From positions 1 to 44,462 of IMG/VR virus record IMGVR_UViG_3300046457_000243: a stretch of 44,462 nucleotides of DNA; one strand, given 5' to 3'. This document shows positions 36,673 to 43,459 of the stretch, in pieces. The position numbers were made by a program, and so were the translations under genes. The DNA is from a virus. The notes under the pieces are model-generated. The model had not been told where the DNA came from. It searched no databases and worked only from the letters and a program-made list of their open reading frames with translations. Position 1 is the stretch's first letter. Each line of letters starts with the position of its first letter.

Positions 36673-37656
36673 ATGGACACGCAGCACGGATACCAGCTCG
36701 CACAGGTCGGCAAGGGCAAGGCGGTGCACTACAGCACCGGCAACGACGAAAGCGTCTGCGGTCGCCCCGTCGCCCGTTACCTCGGCTACGGGGACGCGGC
36801 CGAACGTGACTTCTGCACCCGCTGCGTTCGCTACTCCGACACCCACGGGGACTACCAGGGTTACGACGCGGAGAACGGCCGCCGCTGGCTGTCCATCACG
36901 AACCCGCGCCCGGCCCGCCCGGAGGACGCCACTTACTACCCCTCGGAGGCCGGTTGCCGTACCTGGCGTGAGGCGCAGGCCCGCCCGCTGTGGCTGGCCG
37001 GTGAGCGCGTCTCGGCCGTCGTCGAGGGCAACGGCACCCGCCTTTACGTCTTCCTTGGCGGAAAGATCATCTTTGAGGGCGACATGCCCACCGGCATCAC
37101 GGGCAACGGCGACGTTGCCCCCTGGGTGCGTCAGTACGCCACCGGGTACGTGTGGGCCGCCGAGTACCGCACCCTGTGGAGCTACCGCGACCACGCCGGG
37201 CGCGTCTGGGGACCGTACGCCGATGCGGAGTTCCGCCACACCGACAGTTCGGCCGAACGGTACTGCCGGGGCATCGTCGACACGGTCGGCGCCGGTGAGG
37301 TGATCCGCACGGACCGCACCCCGGAGCACTTCGAGACCACGGGCCGCAACTGGACCGACGTGCGCACCGTCGTGCACGTGGCAGGCGCCCCCGCCCCGGC
37401 CGCCGAGACGTCCCAGGACGCCCCCCAGGACGCCCCCGCGTCGCTCTCCGGCCTCCCGCTGCCCGTGGTCACCACTGCGGAGCTGCTGGCCCTGCTGGAG
37501 CCCGCCCCGGCGCCCGTGACTGTCTGGGTGACCACGGAGAGCGGGGAGCGCATCAACTACGCGCACGTGCCCAACGGTGACCCCGCCCGCGTCGCCGCGT
37601 TCATGGACGCCGCCCGCGCCGTGCCCCACTTCCGGGACGTCTCCACCGCCCGCTAG
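36673..37656 (+). CDS. Hypothetical protein (327 aa)
   Basis: The product has a short Cys-containing motif near the start (SVCGRPVARYLGYG with FCTRCVRYSDT), an aromatic-rich middle (GYVWAAEYRTLWSYRDHAGR), a Pro/Ala linker and a final segment with VTVWVTTESGERINY. It may bind a metal through Cys. No family was recognised. It has its own promoter and an upstream repeat. Confidence 0.75.
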   Translation: MDTQHGYQLAQVGKGKAVHYSTGNDESVCGRPVARYLGYGDAAERDFCTRCVRYSDTHGDYQGYDAENGRRWLSITNPRPARPEDATYYPSEAGCRTWREAQARPLWLAGERVSAVVEGNGTRLYVFLGGKIIFEGDMPTGITGNGDVAPWVRQYATGYVWAAEYRTLWSYRDHAGRVWGPYADAEFRHTDSSAERYCRGIVDTVGAGEVIRTDRTPEHFETTGRNWTDVRTVVHVAGAPAPAAETSQDAPQDAPASLSGLPLPVVTTAELLALLEPAPAPVTVWVTTESGERINYAHVPNGDPARVAAFMDAARAVPHFRDVSTAR

Positions 37657-37661
37657 CCGTA

Positions 37662-37685
37662 GGTCACAGCTTTATAAAGACTTGT
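37662..37685. repeat. Direct repeat GGTCACAGCTT... (copy 2)
   Basis: GGTCACAGCTTTATAAAGAC followed by TTGT is the second copy of the element at 36565. It lies just after the gene at 36673 and upstream of the next promoter, the same relative position as copy 1. Confidence 0.55.
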
Positions 37686-37693
37686 CTAGCGAT

Positions 37694-37733
37694 CCCCGAA
37701 ACTGGCTTTACAAGCCGTAATCGGGGGTACGTT
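37694..37733 (+). promoter_or_regulatory. Promoter region with AAGCCGTAAT operator
   Basis: A TTTACA (37707-37712) box is followed by AAGCCGTAAT (37712-37721) in the spacer. GGCTT-TAC-AAGCC forms a small palindrome across the -35, and CCCCGA / TCGGGG flank it. The -10 is unclear (TACGTT at 37728 gives only 15 bases). The layout matches other operator-bearing promoters in the window. Confidence 0.5.
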
Positions 37734-37779
37734 GGTCACACAACAACACACCAACCGCCCCACACCAGGAGGCCCCGCA

Positions 37780-38523
37780 ATGCGTACCGCCAACATCCCC
37801 GCCCTGTCCGTCACGCCCGTCCGCGCCATCGTCGAGGGCTCGCGCACCTTCTGCGCCAAGGCCGGTCTGTCCACCCGCGACCACTGGGACTACTCCCGCG
37901 TGATCGTCGCCCCCTCGGCCGTCCAGAAGATCGCCGACGCGTACGCCGAACTGCCGTTCATCGACAACGCCGCCCCGGCCGCGTGGCGTGCCATGGCCGA
38001 AGAGGTCAAGCGACAGTTTGACTTCATGACCGCCCCCGCCTCCCGTGGCGGCCTGGGCATCGCCGTGAGCGTCGAGGACGCCGACCCGTACGACGTGACC
38101 AACAAGGGCACCCGCGCTTTCTTCGAGGACGTCAAGGGTGGGCTTATGCGCATCCTGTCGACGGCCGCGACCGGCGGGCACTTCTTCTTCAGTGACGACG
38201 TGAACGACATGTTCCGCGCCGTGCACGACGTCTTCGGCCACTGCGGCACCGGTCGCGGTGTCGACCGCCACGGGGAAGAGGCCGCGTTCCGTAAGCACTC
38301 CCTGATGTTCTCCCCGCTCGCCCGTAAGGCGCTGGCCACTGAGACCCGCGCGCAGAATCACGCGATGATCGCGGCCGGTGGCGTCTTCCAGACCCAGAAG
38401 GTTGCCGTTATGCCGCACTGGGCGCGGCAGTTCGAGGCGGTCCGCCCGTCGTCGCTCGCGGAGTACCGCGCCACGTTCAAGCAGGCCCAGAAGATGCACG
38501 CCGCGCAGGGTCTCGCCGAGTAG
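37780..38523 (+). CDS. Protein with a HDxFGH motif (247 aa)
   Basis: The repeated leader and CCAGGAGG precede ATG. The product contains MFRAVHDVFGHCGTGRGVDR with H149, D150 and H154, and Glu residues follow (HGEEAAFRKHS). The H-D-x-F-G-H arrangement recalls the iron-binding HD-x-x-G-H of aromatic amino acid hydroxylases, but the overall sequence is not recognised. A metal-dependent enzyme is possible. The protein has no transmembrane segment. Followed by a GC-rich hairpin. Confidence 0.7.
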   Translation: MRTANIPALSVTPVRAIVEGSRTFCAKAGLSTRDHWDYSRVIVAPSAVQKIADAYAELPFIDNAAPAAWRAMAEEVKRQFDFMTAPASRGGLGIAVSVEDADPYDVTNKGTRAFFEDVKGGLMRILSTAATGGHFFFSDDVNDMFRAVHDVFGHCGTGRGVDRHGEEAAFRKHSLMFSPLARKALATETRAQNHAMIAAGGVFQTQKVAVMPHWARQFEAVRPSSLAEYRATFKQAQKMHAAQGLAE

Positions 38524-38539
38524 CACCCGCCCCACACCA

Positions 38540-38572
38540 CGGGGGCCGGGGAAACGCTCCGGCCCCCTCCCA
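38540..38572 (+). terminator. GC-rich hairpin after the HDxFGH gene
   Basis: GGGGGCCGG and CCGGCCCCC are perfect 9-base arms around a 9-base loop (ggaaacgct). No T run follows, so termination would be weak. A leader-like CACCCGCCCCACACCAC precedes it, but its AGGAGG is replaced by the hairpin. Confidence 0.5.
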
Positions 38573-38593
38573 CTCACCACGGAGGAAACCCCG

Positions 38594-38935
38594 ATGCGCA
38601 TCACTCACACCACCGCCGCCATGGTCGCCGCTCACCTCGGCGCCCTCACCCATGAGCGCGTATCCGTCCGCGTCGGCACCGGCCGCGACGGCCACGGCTA
38701 CCGCGTCACCCTGGCCGCGTCCCCGCTCGCGCGTCAGCTCACGTGGGATTCCGCGCGAAACGAGGGACGCCAGGCGGTTGCGTACATGCTCGGCGCCGTG
38801 GACGCCTACACCGACGGGGAAGCGTTCGACCGGCACGCGTTCCTGTCCGACCTGCGTCGCGAACTGGCGTACCGCCCCGAACTGTCCGGCGCCCTGGCTA
38901 TGGGCCGTGAGGACGGCACCGCCGCCCGCGCCTAG
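38594..38935 (+). CDS. Hypothetical protein (113 aa)
   Basis: SD GGAGGAAAC precedes ATG. The product (MRITHTTAAMVAAHLGALTH) is an alpha/beta protein with a short basic segment VRVGTGRDGHGYRVTLAASP and a helical C-terminal half. No family was recognised. Confidence 0.7.
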   Translation: MRITHTTAAMVAAHLGALTHERVSVRVGTGRDGHGYRVTLAASPLARQLTWDSARNEGRQAVAYMLGAVDAYTDGEAFDRHAFLSDLRRELAYRPELSGALAMGREDGTAARA

Positions 38936-38975
38936 CTCACCCCCAACCAACCGCCCCACACCAGGAGGTCACCCC

Positions 38976-39299
38976 ATGATCCGCACCGTCTACGGTTGCC
39001 CGGCCACCGCCCCGCACGCCCGCCACGACTGGACGTCTGCCCGCTTCGGCTGCGTCTCGTGTGACGGTCTGGACACGCCCCCCGCCCCCGTCGCGCCGCT
39101 CACCCCCTGGCAGCGCTCCGAGCGATTCGCCACCATGCGCGACGCGCAGCGCACCGCGTGGGACCTGCGGGAGTGGGCCGAGTTCATGGCCGCTTACCCG
39201 CGTGAGTACGACGCCGAAGAGGTGAACGCCGTCAAGGTCGACGCGGGCCAGTATGAGCACCTGGCCGCATGGCTCGGCCGGTCCGTCCGCCCCGCGTAG
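38976..39299 (+). CDS. Hypothetical protein (107 aa)
   Basis: The repeated leader and CCAGGAGG precede ATG. The product has Cys near the start (MIRTVYGCPATAPHARHDW and GCVSCDGLDTPP), suggesting a small metal site, and a helical C-terminal half (RDAQRTAWDLREWAEFMAAY). It is the last plus-strand gene before the minus-strand island. No family was recognised. Confidence 0.75.
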   Translation: MIRTVYGCPATAPHARHDWTSARFGCVSCDGLDTPPAPVAPLTPWQRSERFATMRDAQRTAWDLREWAEFMAAYPREYDAEEVNAVKVDAGQYEHLAAWLGRSVRPA

Positions 39300-39319
39300 C
39301 CACCACGGCGCTACGTACG

Positions 39320-39357
39320 CCCCTCACCGCCCTAACTCGGGCCGGTGGGGGGTTTCT
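39320..39357 (+). terminator. Terminator at the end of the accessory arm
   Basis: CCCCTCACCG (39320-39329) and CGGTGGGGGG (39343-39352) pair over 10 positions with one G-U, followed by TTTCTT. It stops plus-strand transcription before the minus-strand island and overlaps the end of the gene at 39324. Confidence 0.75.
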
Positions 39358-39665
39358 TCGTGTTCACCCCCGCCACGGGGATACAGGGCAACCCACGCTG
39401 TCCCATGCTCCGCGTGCCACCGCTTCCCACGGCTCACCGCGTGCAGCCCCTCCGTGCACATGTCCACCCGCAGCACGTGCGCTGAATGCTTCAAAATGCA
39501 GCCCCGGAAGTCTGGGCCCATGCGGGACAGGGAGCGCCGTACAGAGCGACACAGCGCCCGCGCGCACTCGTCCACACTGGGATACTCGCCCCATGCTTGG
39601 CCGACCCCCAGCGCGCCCCACGACATGCCTACGCCCATACGTCCAGCCTGCCACCGTGCCGACAC
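39324..39665 (-). CDS. Minus-strand hypothetical protein (up to 113 aa)
   Basis: Reading the minus strand gives an open frame with G/C-biased third positions and a protein-like sequence, for example YPSVDECARALCRSVRRSLS and LRVDMCTEGLHAVSRGKRWH. It resembles small actinophage proteins with Cys and basic residues. GTG at 39665 gives the longest form; ATG at 39638 is another candidate. No strong SD is visible. The opposite strand has no credible gene here. Confidence 0.5.
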   Translation of the reverse strand: MSARWQAGRMGVGMSWGALGVGQAWGEYPSVDECARALCRSVRRSLSRMGPDFRGCILKHSAHVLRVDMCTEGLHAVSRGKRWHAEHGTAWVALYPRGGGEHEETPHRPELGR

Positions 39666-40352
39666 AGGGGCCAGGAATCCGGGGCCGGGGGAGGGCTCCC
39701 CACTGCTGACACCACAGAGAGAGACAGCACCACGTCACCCCCTGCCATGCGGTCGCCAGGCTCACAGCCAATACCCCGTAACTCCCTGGCCGCCATGTTG
39801 TCGAGTTGCTACAGCGAACGCCACCCCTCCGTATCTCGGGGCATATTTGCAGCAACGCAAATCGACGAATTGGGGTAGTGGCCTGATGAATAACGCCGAA
39901 TTGGCATGCATAATATGCGTCGCGCGCAGGGGTTGACACTGCCCGGCTGGTGTGCCTGGCCGCTACGTGTGGTGCAGGTCACGCCCTGGGCAAGGGTGCA
40001 GATACCGGAAGGAAGCGCGAGGCTTGATATTGCCTGGCTCAGGGGGTTGACGGGCGGCGTGTCAATAGTGTAAGGCCAATGAATAAATATTCGACCCCCC
40101 TACCCTTAAATGCAAATTCGCAGAAGCAAAGGGCCTAGACAGCCGCGCAGCGCGACGATTGGTGGGACCGGACAGTGTCACAGTGCCAGGGGGATTCGGG
40201 GAATTGGGGGGATTTGGCGCAGGGGAAGCATGGCCACTAGGGTGCTGCGCGTCGGTCCCTCGGGTTGATGGACTGAGCAAATGGAAGCGTCGAGCCTCGA
40301 ACTCACAGCACTCCGGACTGCATATCCGGGTGGGTTCGGGGCCCGACGTGTT
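39666..40352. other. Non-coding region of about 690 bases
   Basis: No credible ORF lies here on either strand. It has AT-rich patches unlike the surrounding genome (for example around 39890-39915 and 40075-40125), ATTTGC (39846-39851) / GCAAAT (39858-39863) in inverted repeat with another GCAAAT near 40112, and TTGACA-like boxes at 39933 and 40047. The TTGAC (40047-40051) / GTCAA (40061-40065) pair is a small inverted repeat. It may hold an origin, a control region or a decayed gene. A tRNA-like stem-loop near 40310 was rejected. Confidence 0.5.
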
Positions 40353-40544
40353 TCAGGGCTTGCGGGGTTCGAGGAATATGCCGTAGGGACGCTCCTCGTA
40401 GGTAGCGTTGCCGTACTTGCGGAGGGTGCCGTGCACCACGACGTCGTAACCCATGCGACGGGCAGCGGCCGTCAGCTTCTTGGCTTCGTCGAGTGCAGCA
40501 GCTCGGGTGCCGCGACACAGCAGGGCATCACGCAGGTTTCGCAT
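40353..40544 (-). CDS. Minus-strand hypothetical protein (63 aa)
   Basis: The product reads MRNLRDALLCRGTRAAALDE at the start and has a basic helix followed by MGYDVVVHGTLRKYGNATYE, a plausible alpha/beta fold with G/C-biased codons. ATG lies six bases after a TAGCTT -10 box, so the transcript would be leaderless, which is common in actinobacteria. It is divergent from the winged-helix gene at 40663, suggesting shared control. No family was recognised. Confidence 0.65.
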   Translation of the reverse strand: MRNLRDALLCRGTRAAALDEAKKLTAAARRMGYDVVVHGTLRKYGNATYEERPYGIFLEPRKP

Positions 40545-40550
40545 GGATTG

Positions 40551-40579
40551 AAGCTAAACGGACTCGGCGATTCAGGCAA
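40551..40579 (-). promoter_or_regulatory. Minus-strand promoter for a leaderless transcript
   Basis: On the minus strand TTGCCT (40579-40574) and TAGCTT (40556-40551) are 17 bases apart. The start codon follows six bases after the -10. TAGCTT equals the -10 of the plus-strand promoter at 33502. Confidence 0.6.
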
Positions 40580-40602
40580 CGCAAGCGGGTTGGCGTTATG
40601 GC

Positions 40603-40631
40603 TTGACATGGGGGAGCGTGGCCCATAGGGT
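40603..40631 (+). promoter_or_regulatory. Plus-strand divergent promoter
   Basis: TTGACA (40603-40608) and TAGGGT (40626-40631) are 17 bases apart, followed by CCCGTAATT and the SD CGGAGG of the TTG-started gene at 40663. It is 24 bases from the -35 of the minus-strand promoter, so the two form a divergent pair. Confidence 0.7.
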
Positions 40632-40662
40632 TAACCCGTAATTGAGGACAACGGAGGCCGAG

Positions 40663-40878
40663 TTGGACGAGGGTGCATACAGGACGCTGACCCTGTTGGA
40701 GATGACGGGCCCGGCTTCGGTGACGGCAACGCACAAGCGGAGCGTGGCGACGCTGACGGGCCTGGTCGGCCAGGGGCTCGTCGAGGTGTACGGGTCGTCG
40801 TACGAGAAGACGATGCAGATCACGGACGCGGGCCGCGCGGAGCTGGTGCGCCACCGGGAGGAGAGGGGGCAGGGATGA
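40663..40878 (+). CDS. Small winged-helix (MarR-like) regulator
   Basis: TTG 40663 with SD CGGAGG six bases upstream is the likely start, giving 71 residues. The sequence AYRTLTLLEMTGPASVTATH, KRSVATLTGLVGQGLVEVYG and ITDAGRAEL follows the helix-helix-wing pattern of MarR-type regulators (recognition helix then a wing ending in a T-x-x-G-x-x-x-L strand). It is divergently placed from the minus-strand gene, so it may control this promoter pair. The stop overlaps the next ATG (ATGA). Confidence 0.65.
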   Translation: MDEGAYRTLTLLEMTGPASVTATHKRSVATLTGLVGQGLVEVYGSSYEKTMQITDAGRAELVRHREERGQG

Positions 40879-41111
40879 GCGATTCGGGGCAGGCGCGGAG
40901 CGCCGTGGACGTCGACTGGCGGACCATCGAGGACAAGATGCTGCGGCAGGCGGCCAAGTTCGAGCACTTCCGCGAGCTGTACGGCGGGGGGAGCGCGAAG
41001 CGCGAACCGGTGCGGTCGATCACCGGCAGAATGTCCGTGGCACCTCCGCCTTATCACCCGGTACGTCTGCGGGAATTGGGCACCGAGGCCCAGCCAATTT
41101 CTGAGATTTAA
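40875..41111 (+). CDS. Hypothetical protein (78 aa)
   Basis: The ATG is in an ATGA overlap with the winged-helix gene. The product is basic and helical in the first half (DKMLRQAAKFEHFRELYGGG) and Pro-rich later. From about 41040 codon use is less G/C-biased. No family was recognised. Confidence 0.65.
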   Translation: MSDSGQARSAVDVDWRTIEDKMLRQAAKFEHFRELYGGGSAKREPVRSITGRMSVAPPPYHPVRLRELGTEAQPISEI

Positions 41112-41133
41112 CTACGGCGGGGAGGACTTGAAG

Positions 41134-41718
41134 ATGGCACGGTTGAAGACCGACGGCCAAGTGAACGTCGAGGCTGACGCGAAGTTCTGGATGGACCTGG
41201 CGCCGGAGGAGGGGGAGCGCCTGGACGTCAACTCCTCGCAGGTGATCGAGCCCCGGCAGGTGTGGGCTCACGTGGCGCAGGAGTGGGGTAAGTGGGTCGT
41301 CTCTTCGGTCATCGTGAAGGGGCGCCTGTACCGGAAGGACGGCAAGCTCGGCGAGCGTTGGGCGGAGCGGATGTACTCGGGACCGCTGGACGAGGACTTC
41401 GAGGGGCCGGACTGGGTGGTCAGCGTTCTCAATAAGGAGATCCCCAGGGTGCTCGGCGAGCTGCGGGAGGCGCCCGAGGACGTACCGGCGACGGAGCGTC
41501 CGTACAAGATCACCGACCCGCTGCGGATGGACTTCGACACCGCGCTCAACCGGCTGCTGATCCGGGAGAACCTGGGCGGTACGGAGTGGGCGATCAAGCA
41601 GCTCCGCGAGATGGCAAAGGGCCCGGAACTCGGGGCGGCGGGTTTGGAGCACCTGGCCGACGGGCTGGAGTCTCTGTTGGACAAGCGCGCGGCCGAGCTG
41701 GCCACGAGGGGGCACTGA
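41134..41718 (+). CDS. Hypothetical protein (194 aa)
   Basis: ATG 41134 is chosen since GGAGG lies eight bases upstream; TTG 41128 is too near it. The product (MARLKTDGQVNVEADAKFWM) has an N-terminal beta-rich part (VWAHVAQEWGKWVVSSVIVK) and a helical C-terminal half. No family was recognised. The next gene starts two bases later. Confidence 0.75.
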   Translation: MARLKTDGQVNVEADAKFWMDLAPEEGERLDVNSSQVIEPRQVWAHVAQEWGKWVVSSVIVKGRLYRKDGKLGERWAERMYSGPLDEDFEGPDWVVSVLNKEIPRVLGELREAPEDVPATERPYKITDPLRMDFDTALNRLLIRENLGGTEWAIKQLREMAKGPELGAAGLEHLADGLESLLDKRAAELATRGH

Positions 41719-41720
41719 AC

Positions 41721-42143
41721 GTGTGGCGGATGCGCTACTACCTGAAGAAGGACCCCGGGCAGAAGAAGTCCGAGAACTACGTGACGGACATCGGGTCGGC
41801 GCAGGAGGGTGCGCGGGCGGTGGAGAACTGCCTGCTGAACCCTTCGATCACGCGGGTGGACATCGTCTCGAAGGACTACGAGCCCGACCGTGAGCCGGTC
41901 CTCGCGCAGAAGATCGAGTGGACCCAGGAGAAGCACCCCAAGGGGGAGTTGTGGGTGGGCCGGATCGCGGGCAAGAAGATCGCGGACGTGTTCGCGCCGC
42001 AGGGTGGCCGTACTCGTGCCGCGCGGTACACCGTGTTCCTCGGAGCGCTCGGGCCGGAGTACGTGGACGTGCTGAACATCGAGTCGGGTAAGCGTGCGGC
42101 GCAGCGTGCGGTGAACAAGGTCGTGCAGACACTCGTGGGCTGA
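41721..42143 (+). CDS. Hypothetical protein (140 aa)
   Basis: It starts at GTG. The product (MWRMRYYLKKDPGQKKSENY) appears to be a beta-rich protein with a basic character and a final helix KRAAQRAVNKVVQTLVG. No family was recognised. A terminator follows its stop. Confidence 0.7.
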   Translation: MWRMRYYLKKDPGQKKSENYVTDIGSAQEGARAVENCLLNPSITRVDIVSKDYEPDREPVLAQKIEWTQEKHPKGELWVGRIAGKKIADVFAPQGGRTRAARYTVFLGALGPEYVDVLNIESGKRAAQRAVNKVVQTLVG

Positions 42144-42157
42144 CGCACGGCCGTCGG

Positions 42158-42195
42158 AGGCCCCTACCTGGGAGACCGGGTGGGGGCCTTCTTCG
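42158..42195 (+). terminator. Rho-independent terminator
   Basis: AGGCCCCTACC (42158-42168) and GGTGGGGGCCT (42179-42189) pair over 11 positions with one G-U, followed by TCTTCG. Confidence 0.8.
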
Positions 42196-42223
42196 TGCTT
42201 GGAAAGCTGTTGGCGGATAGGGC

Positions 42224-42292
42224 TTGACGAGACCTAGCAACTCCTATAGATTCTGATTACTGCTTCGGAAGCCGTAAGTACGAAGCCGTAAA
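42224..42292 (+). promoter_or_regulatory. Promoter with two GAAGCCGTAA boxes downstream
   Basis: TTGACG (42224-42229) and TAGATT (42247-42252) are 17 bases apart. GAAGCCGTAA follows at 42268-42277 and 42282-42291, again at a 14-base step. The first is close to a palindrome with the upstream ATTACTGCTTC. Binding just downstream of the transcription start could block elongation. Confidence 0.7.
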
Positions 42293-42310
42293 GGAAGCGT
42301 GAGGGGTCAT

Positions 42311-42844
42311 GTGAGCGCCAACATGGTCGACGACGAGCACATCCACCTGCTGGTGAACGCGGGTCTGTCGTACCCGACGATGGGCAGCAAGCTGCGCTGG
42401 CAGGTGCGCGAGCTGACCACCGAGGAGCAGAACCGGGTGTACTCCAAGGGCCAGCCGTGGGGGCCGGAGGCGCAGATGATGTACGGCCGCGTGGTGCGGC
42501 ACCTGACCCAGGAGAACGCCGGTTACGTGGGCGCGATGCTGCTGGCGGAGAACCGGCGCTCGGTCGACCACCGGTACGACGAGGAGGAGTGGGAGCAGCC
42601 CTACCTCTTCAAGCGGCTGCCGGGCGTCCCGAACCCGGTCGCAGTGCTGAAGGCGCTCGACGGCTTCGAGTACCAGGCGTGCGAGCACCCGGAGTGGGAG
42701 AAGTCCGAGGCGCACGCCTTCGTGCAGGCCCTCCGGAAGCGGGCGATCAGCAAGCTGCCCGGCTACGAGGAGGACGACCACTGGGGTGTCTCCTCGGGGA
42801 ACATCCTGTCGGCGTACCGCTGGCCTGTCCGGGGGGAGCGATGA
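42311..42844 (+). CDS. Hypothetical protein (177 aa)
   Basis: GTG 42311 has GAGGGG upstream; ATG 42323 is another in-frame start. The product is acidic, with Trp-rich segments (KLRWQVRELTTEEQNRVYSK; YDEEEWEQPYLFKRLPGVPN). No family was recognised. The stop overlaps the next ATG (ATGA). Confidence 0.7.
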   Translation: MSANMVDDEHIHLLVNAGLSYPTMGSKLRWQVRELTTEEQNRVYSKGQPWGPEAQMMYGRVVRHLTQENAGYVGAMLLAENRRSVDHRYDEEEWEQPYLFKRLPGVPNPVAVLKALDGFEYQACEHPEWEKSEAHAFVQALRKRAISKLPGYEEDDHWGVSSGNILSAYRWPVRGER

Positions 42845-43203
42845 GCAAGCACTGCCCGACCGCCTACTGGGGCGACCTCGTCCGCTGGCGGGGAATGGTC
42901 GGCATCGTCGATCGCGAGTGGTCGGAGTACGACCCCACCGGGGAGCGCAAGGGCTGGCACCTCGTGCTGTTCGAGGGTGGCATCAAGAAGTGGGGGCCGC
43001 CGAACGAGATCGAACGTCTCTCGGCCGAGTTCCTGGGGATGCCGAACGAGAACCACTTCCCCAACTACGGCGACCCGCTGACGCTCTGGCAGCAGATCCC
43101 GCACGGGTACGACGAGTACCTGACGTGGGACATGGACGCGGGCTGCATGTACTGCGGCCTCGCTGAGAGCAACGCAATCCATCTCTCCGAGGAGCCTTCC
43201 TGA
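42841..43203 (+). CDS. Hypothetical protein (120 aa)
   Basis: The ATG is in an ATGA overlap. The product has an aromatic beta-rich core (YWGDLVRWRGMVGIVDREWS) and a C-terminal CMYCGLAESNAIH with a C-x2-C pair. No family was recognised. The stop overlaps the next ATG (TGATG). Confidence 0.7.
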   Translation: MSKHCPTAYWGDLVRWRGMVGIVDREWSEYDPTGERKGWHLVLFEGGIKKWGPPNEIERLSAEFLGMPNENHFPNYGDPLTLWQQIPHGYDEYLTWDMDAGCMYCGLAESNAIHLSEEPS

Positions 43204-43358
43204 TGTACGAGAACCCGGTCGACGAGTGGGTCCACGACGAGGGCCCGCTGGAGTTCGGTGAGCTGGGGGCCGGGGTCGGTATCGACCCGAGCCTGTGCGG
43301 GGATGGCTTCCCGCGCAAGGAGTGCCCGAACGGCGAGAAGTGCGCCGACAGGAGCTAG
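43203..43358 (+). CDS. Small acidic Cys-containing protein (51 aa)
   Basis: The ATG is in a TGATG overlap. The product (MYENPVDEWVHDEGPLEFGE) is acidic with three Cys near the end (LCGDGFPRKECPNGEKCADR), which may bind metal. The overlaps support it as real. Function unknown. Confidence 0.6.
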   Translation: MYENPVDEWVHDEGPLEFGELGAGVGIDPSLCGDGFPRKECPNGEKCADRS

Positions 43359-43418
43359 CTCAAGCCCTGGTCCGGTCCGTCGTCCAAATAGGGGGTCGAC
43401 GGGCCGGGCCGGATCCGG

Positions 43419-43444
43419 TAGATTACGGCTTCCAAAGCCGTAAT
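43419..43444. promoter_or_regulatory. -10 box and palindromic operator
   Basis: ATTACGGCTT (43422-43431) and AAGCCGTAAT (43435-43444) form a perfect 10-base palindrome around three bases, the clearest two-sided form of this operator family. TAGATT (43419-43424), the same -10 as at 42247, overlaps the left arm. A -35 is less clear. The lipoprotein gene starts 16 bases later. Confidence 0.75.
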
Positions 43445-43459
43445 GATGAAGGGGAACTC

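Larger units (their letters stand above)
27011..38975 (+). repeat. Repeated 5'-leader cassette CAACCGCCCC...AGGAGG
   Basis: A conserved leader precedes at least ten start codons in the accessory arm: about 27011-27043, 27966-28004, 28933-28961, 29320-29357, 31577-31607, 32026-32054, 33513-33548, 34742-34776, 37743-37779 and 38942-38975. The core is a Cys-rich-looking DNA string like CACCAACCGCCCCACACC followed by AGGAGG and a short spacer to ATG or GTG. In most units it follows a TTGACA promoter. It seems to be a modular, high-expression 5'UTR shared by unrelated genes. Confidence 0.75.

Noticed and set aside
39253-39936. Plus-strand open frame across the minus-strand gene
   Set aside because: The sequence is rich in Pro, Cys, His and Thr without structure, runs over a terminator, and has no SD; the minus frame has better codon bias.
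40285-40357. Possible tRNA-Cys on the plus strand
   Set aside because: There is a 5-bp anticodon-like stem with a 7-base loop reading GCA and a T-arm-like GGGTTCG, and CGTCG/CGACG could pair, but no D-arm with the conserved GG can be formed, and several stem pairs fail. It may be a decayed tRNA, but I do not call it.
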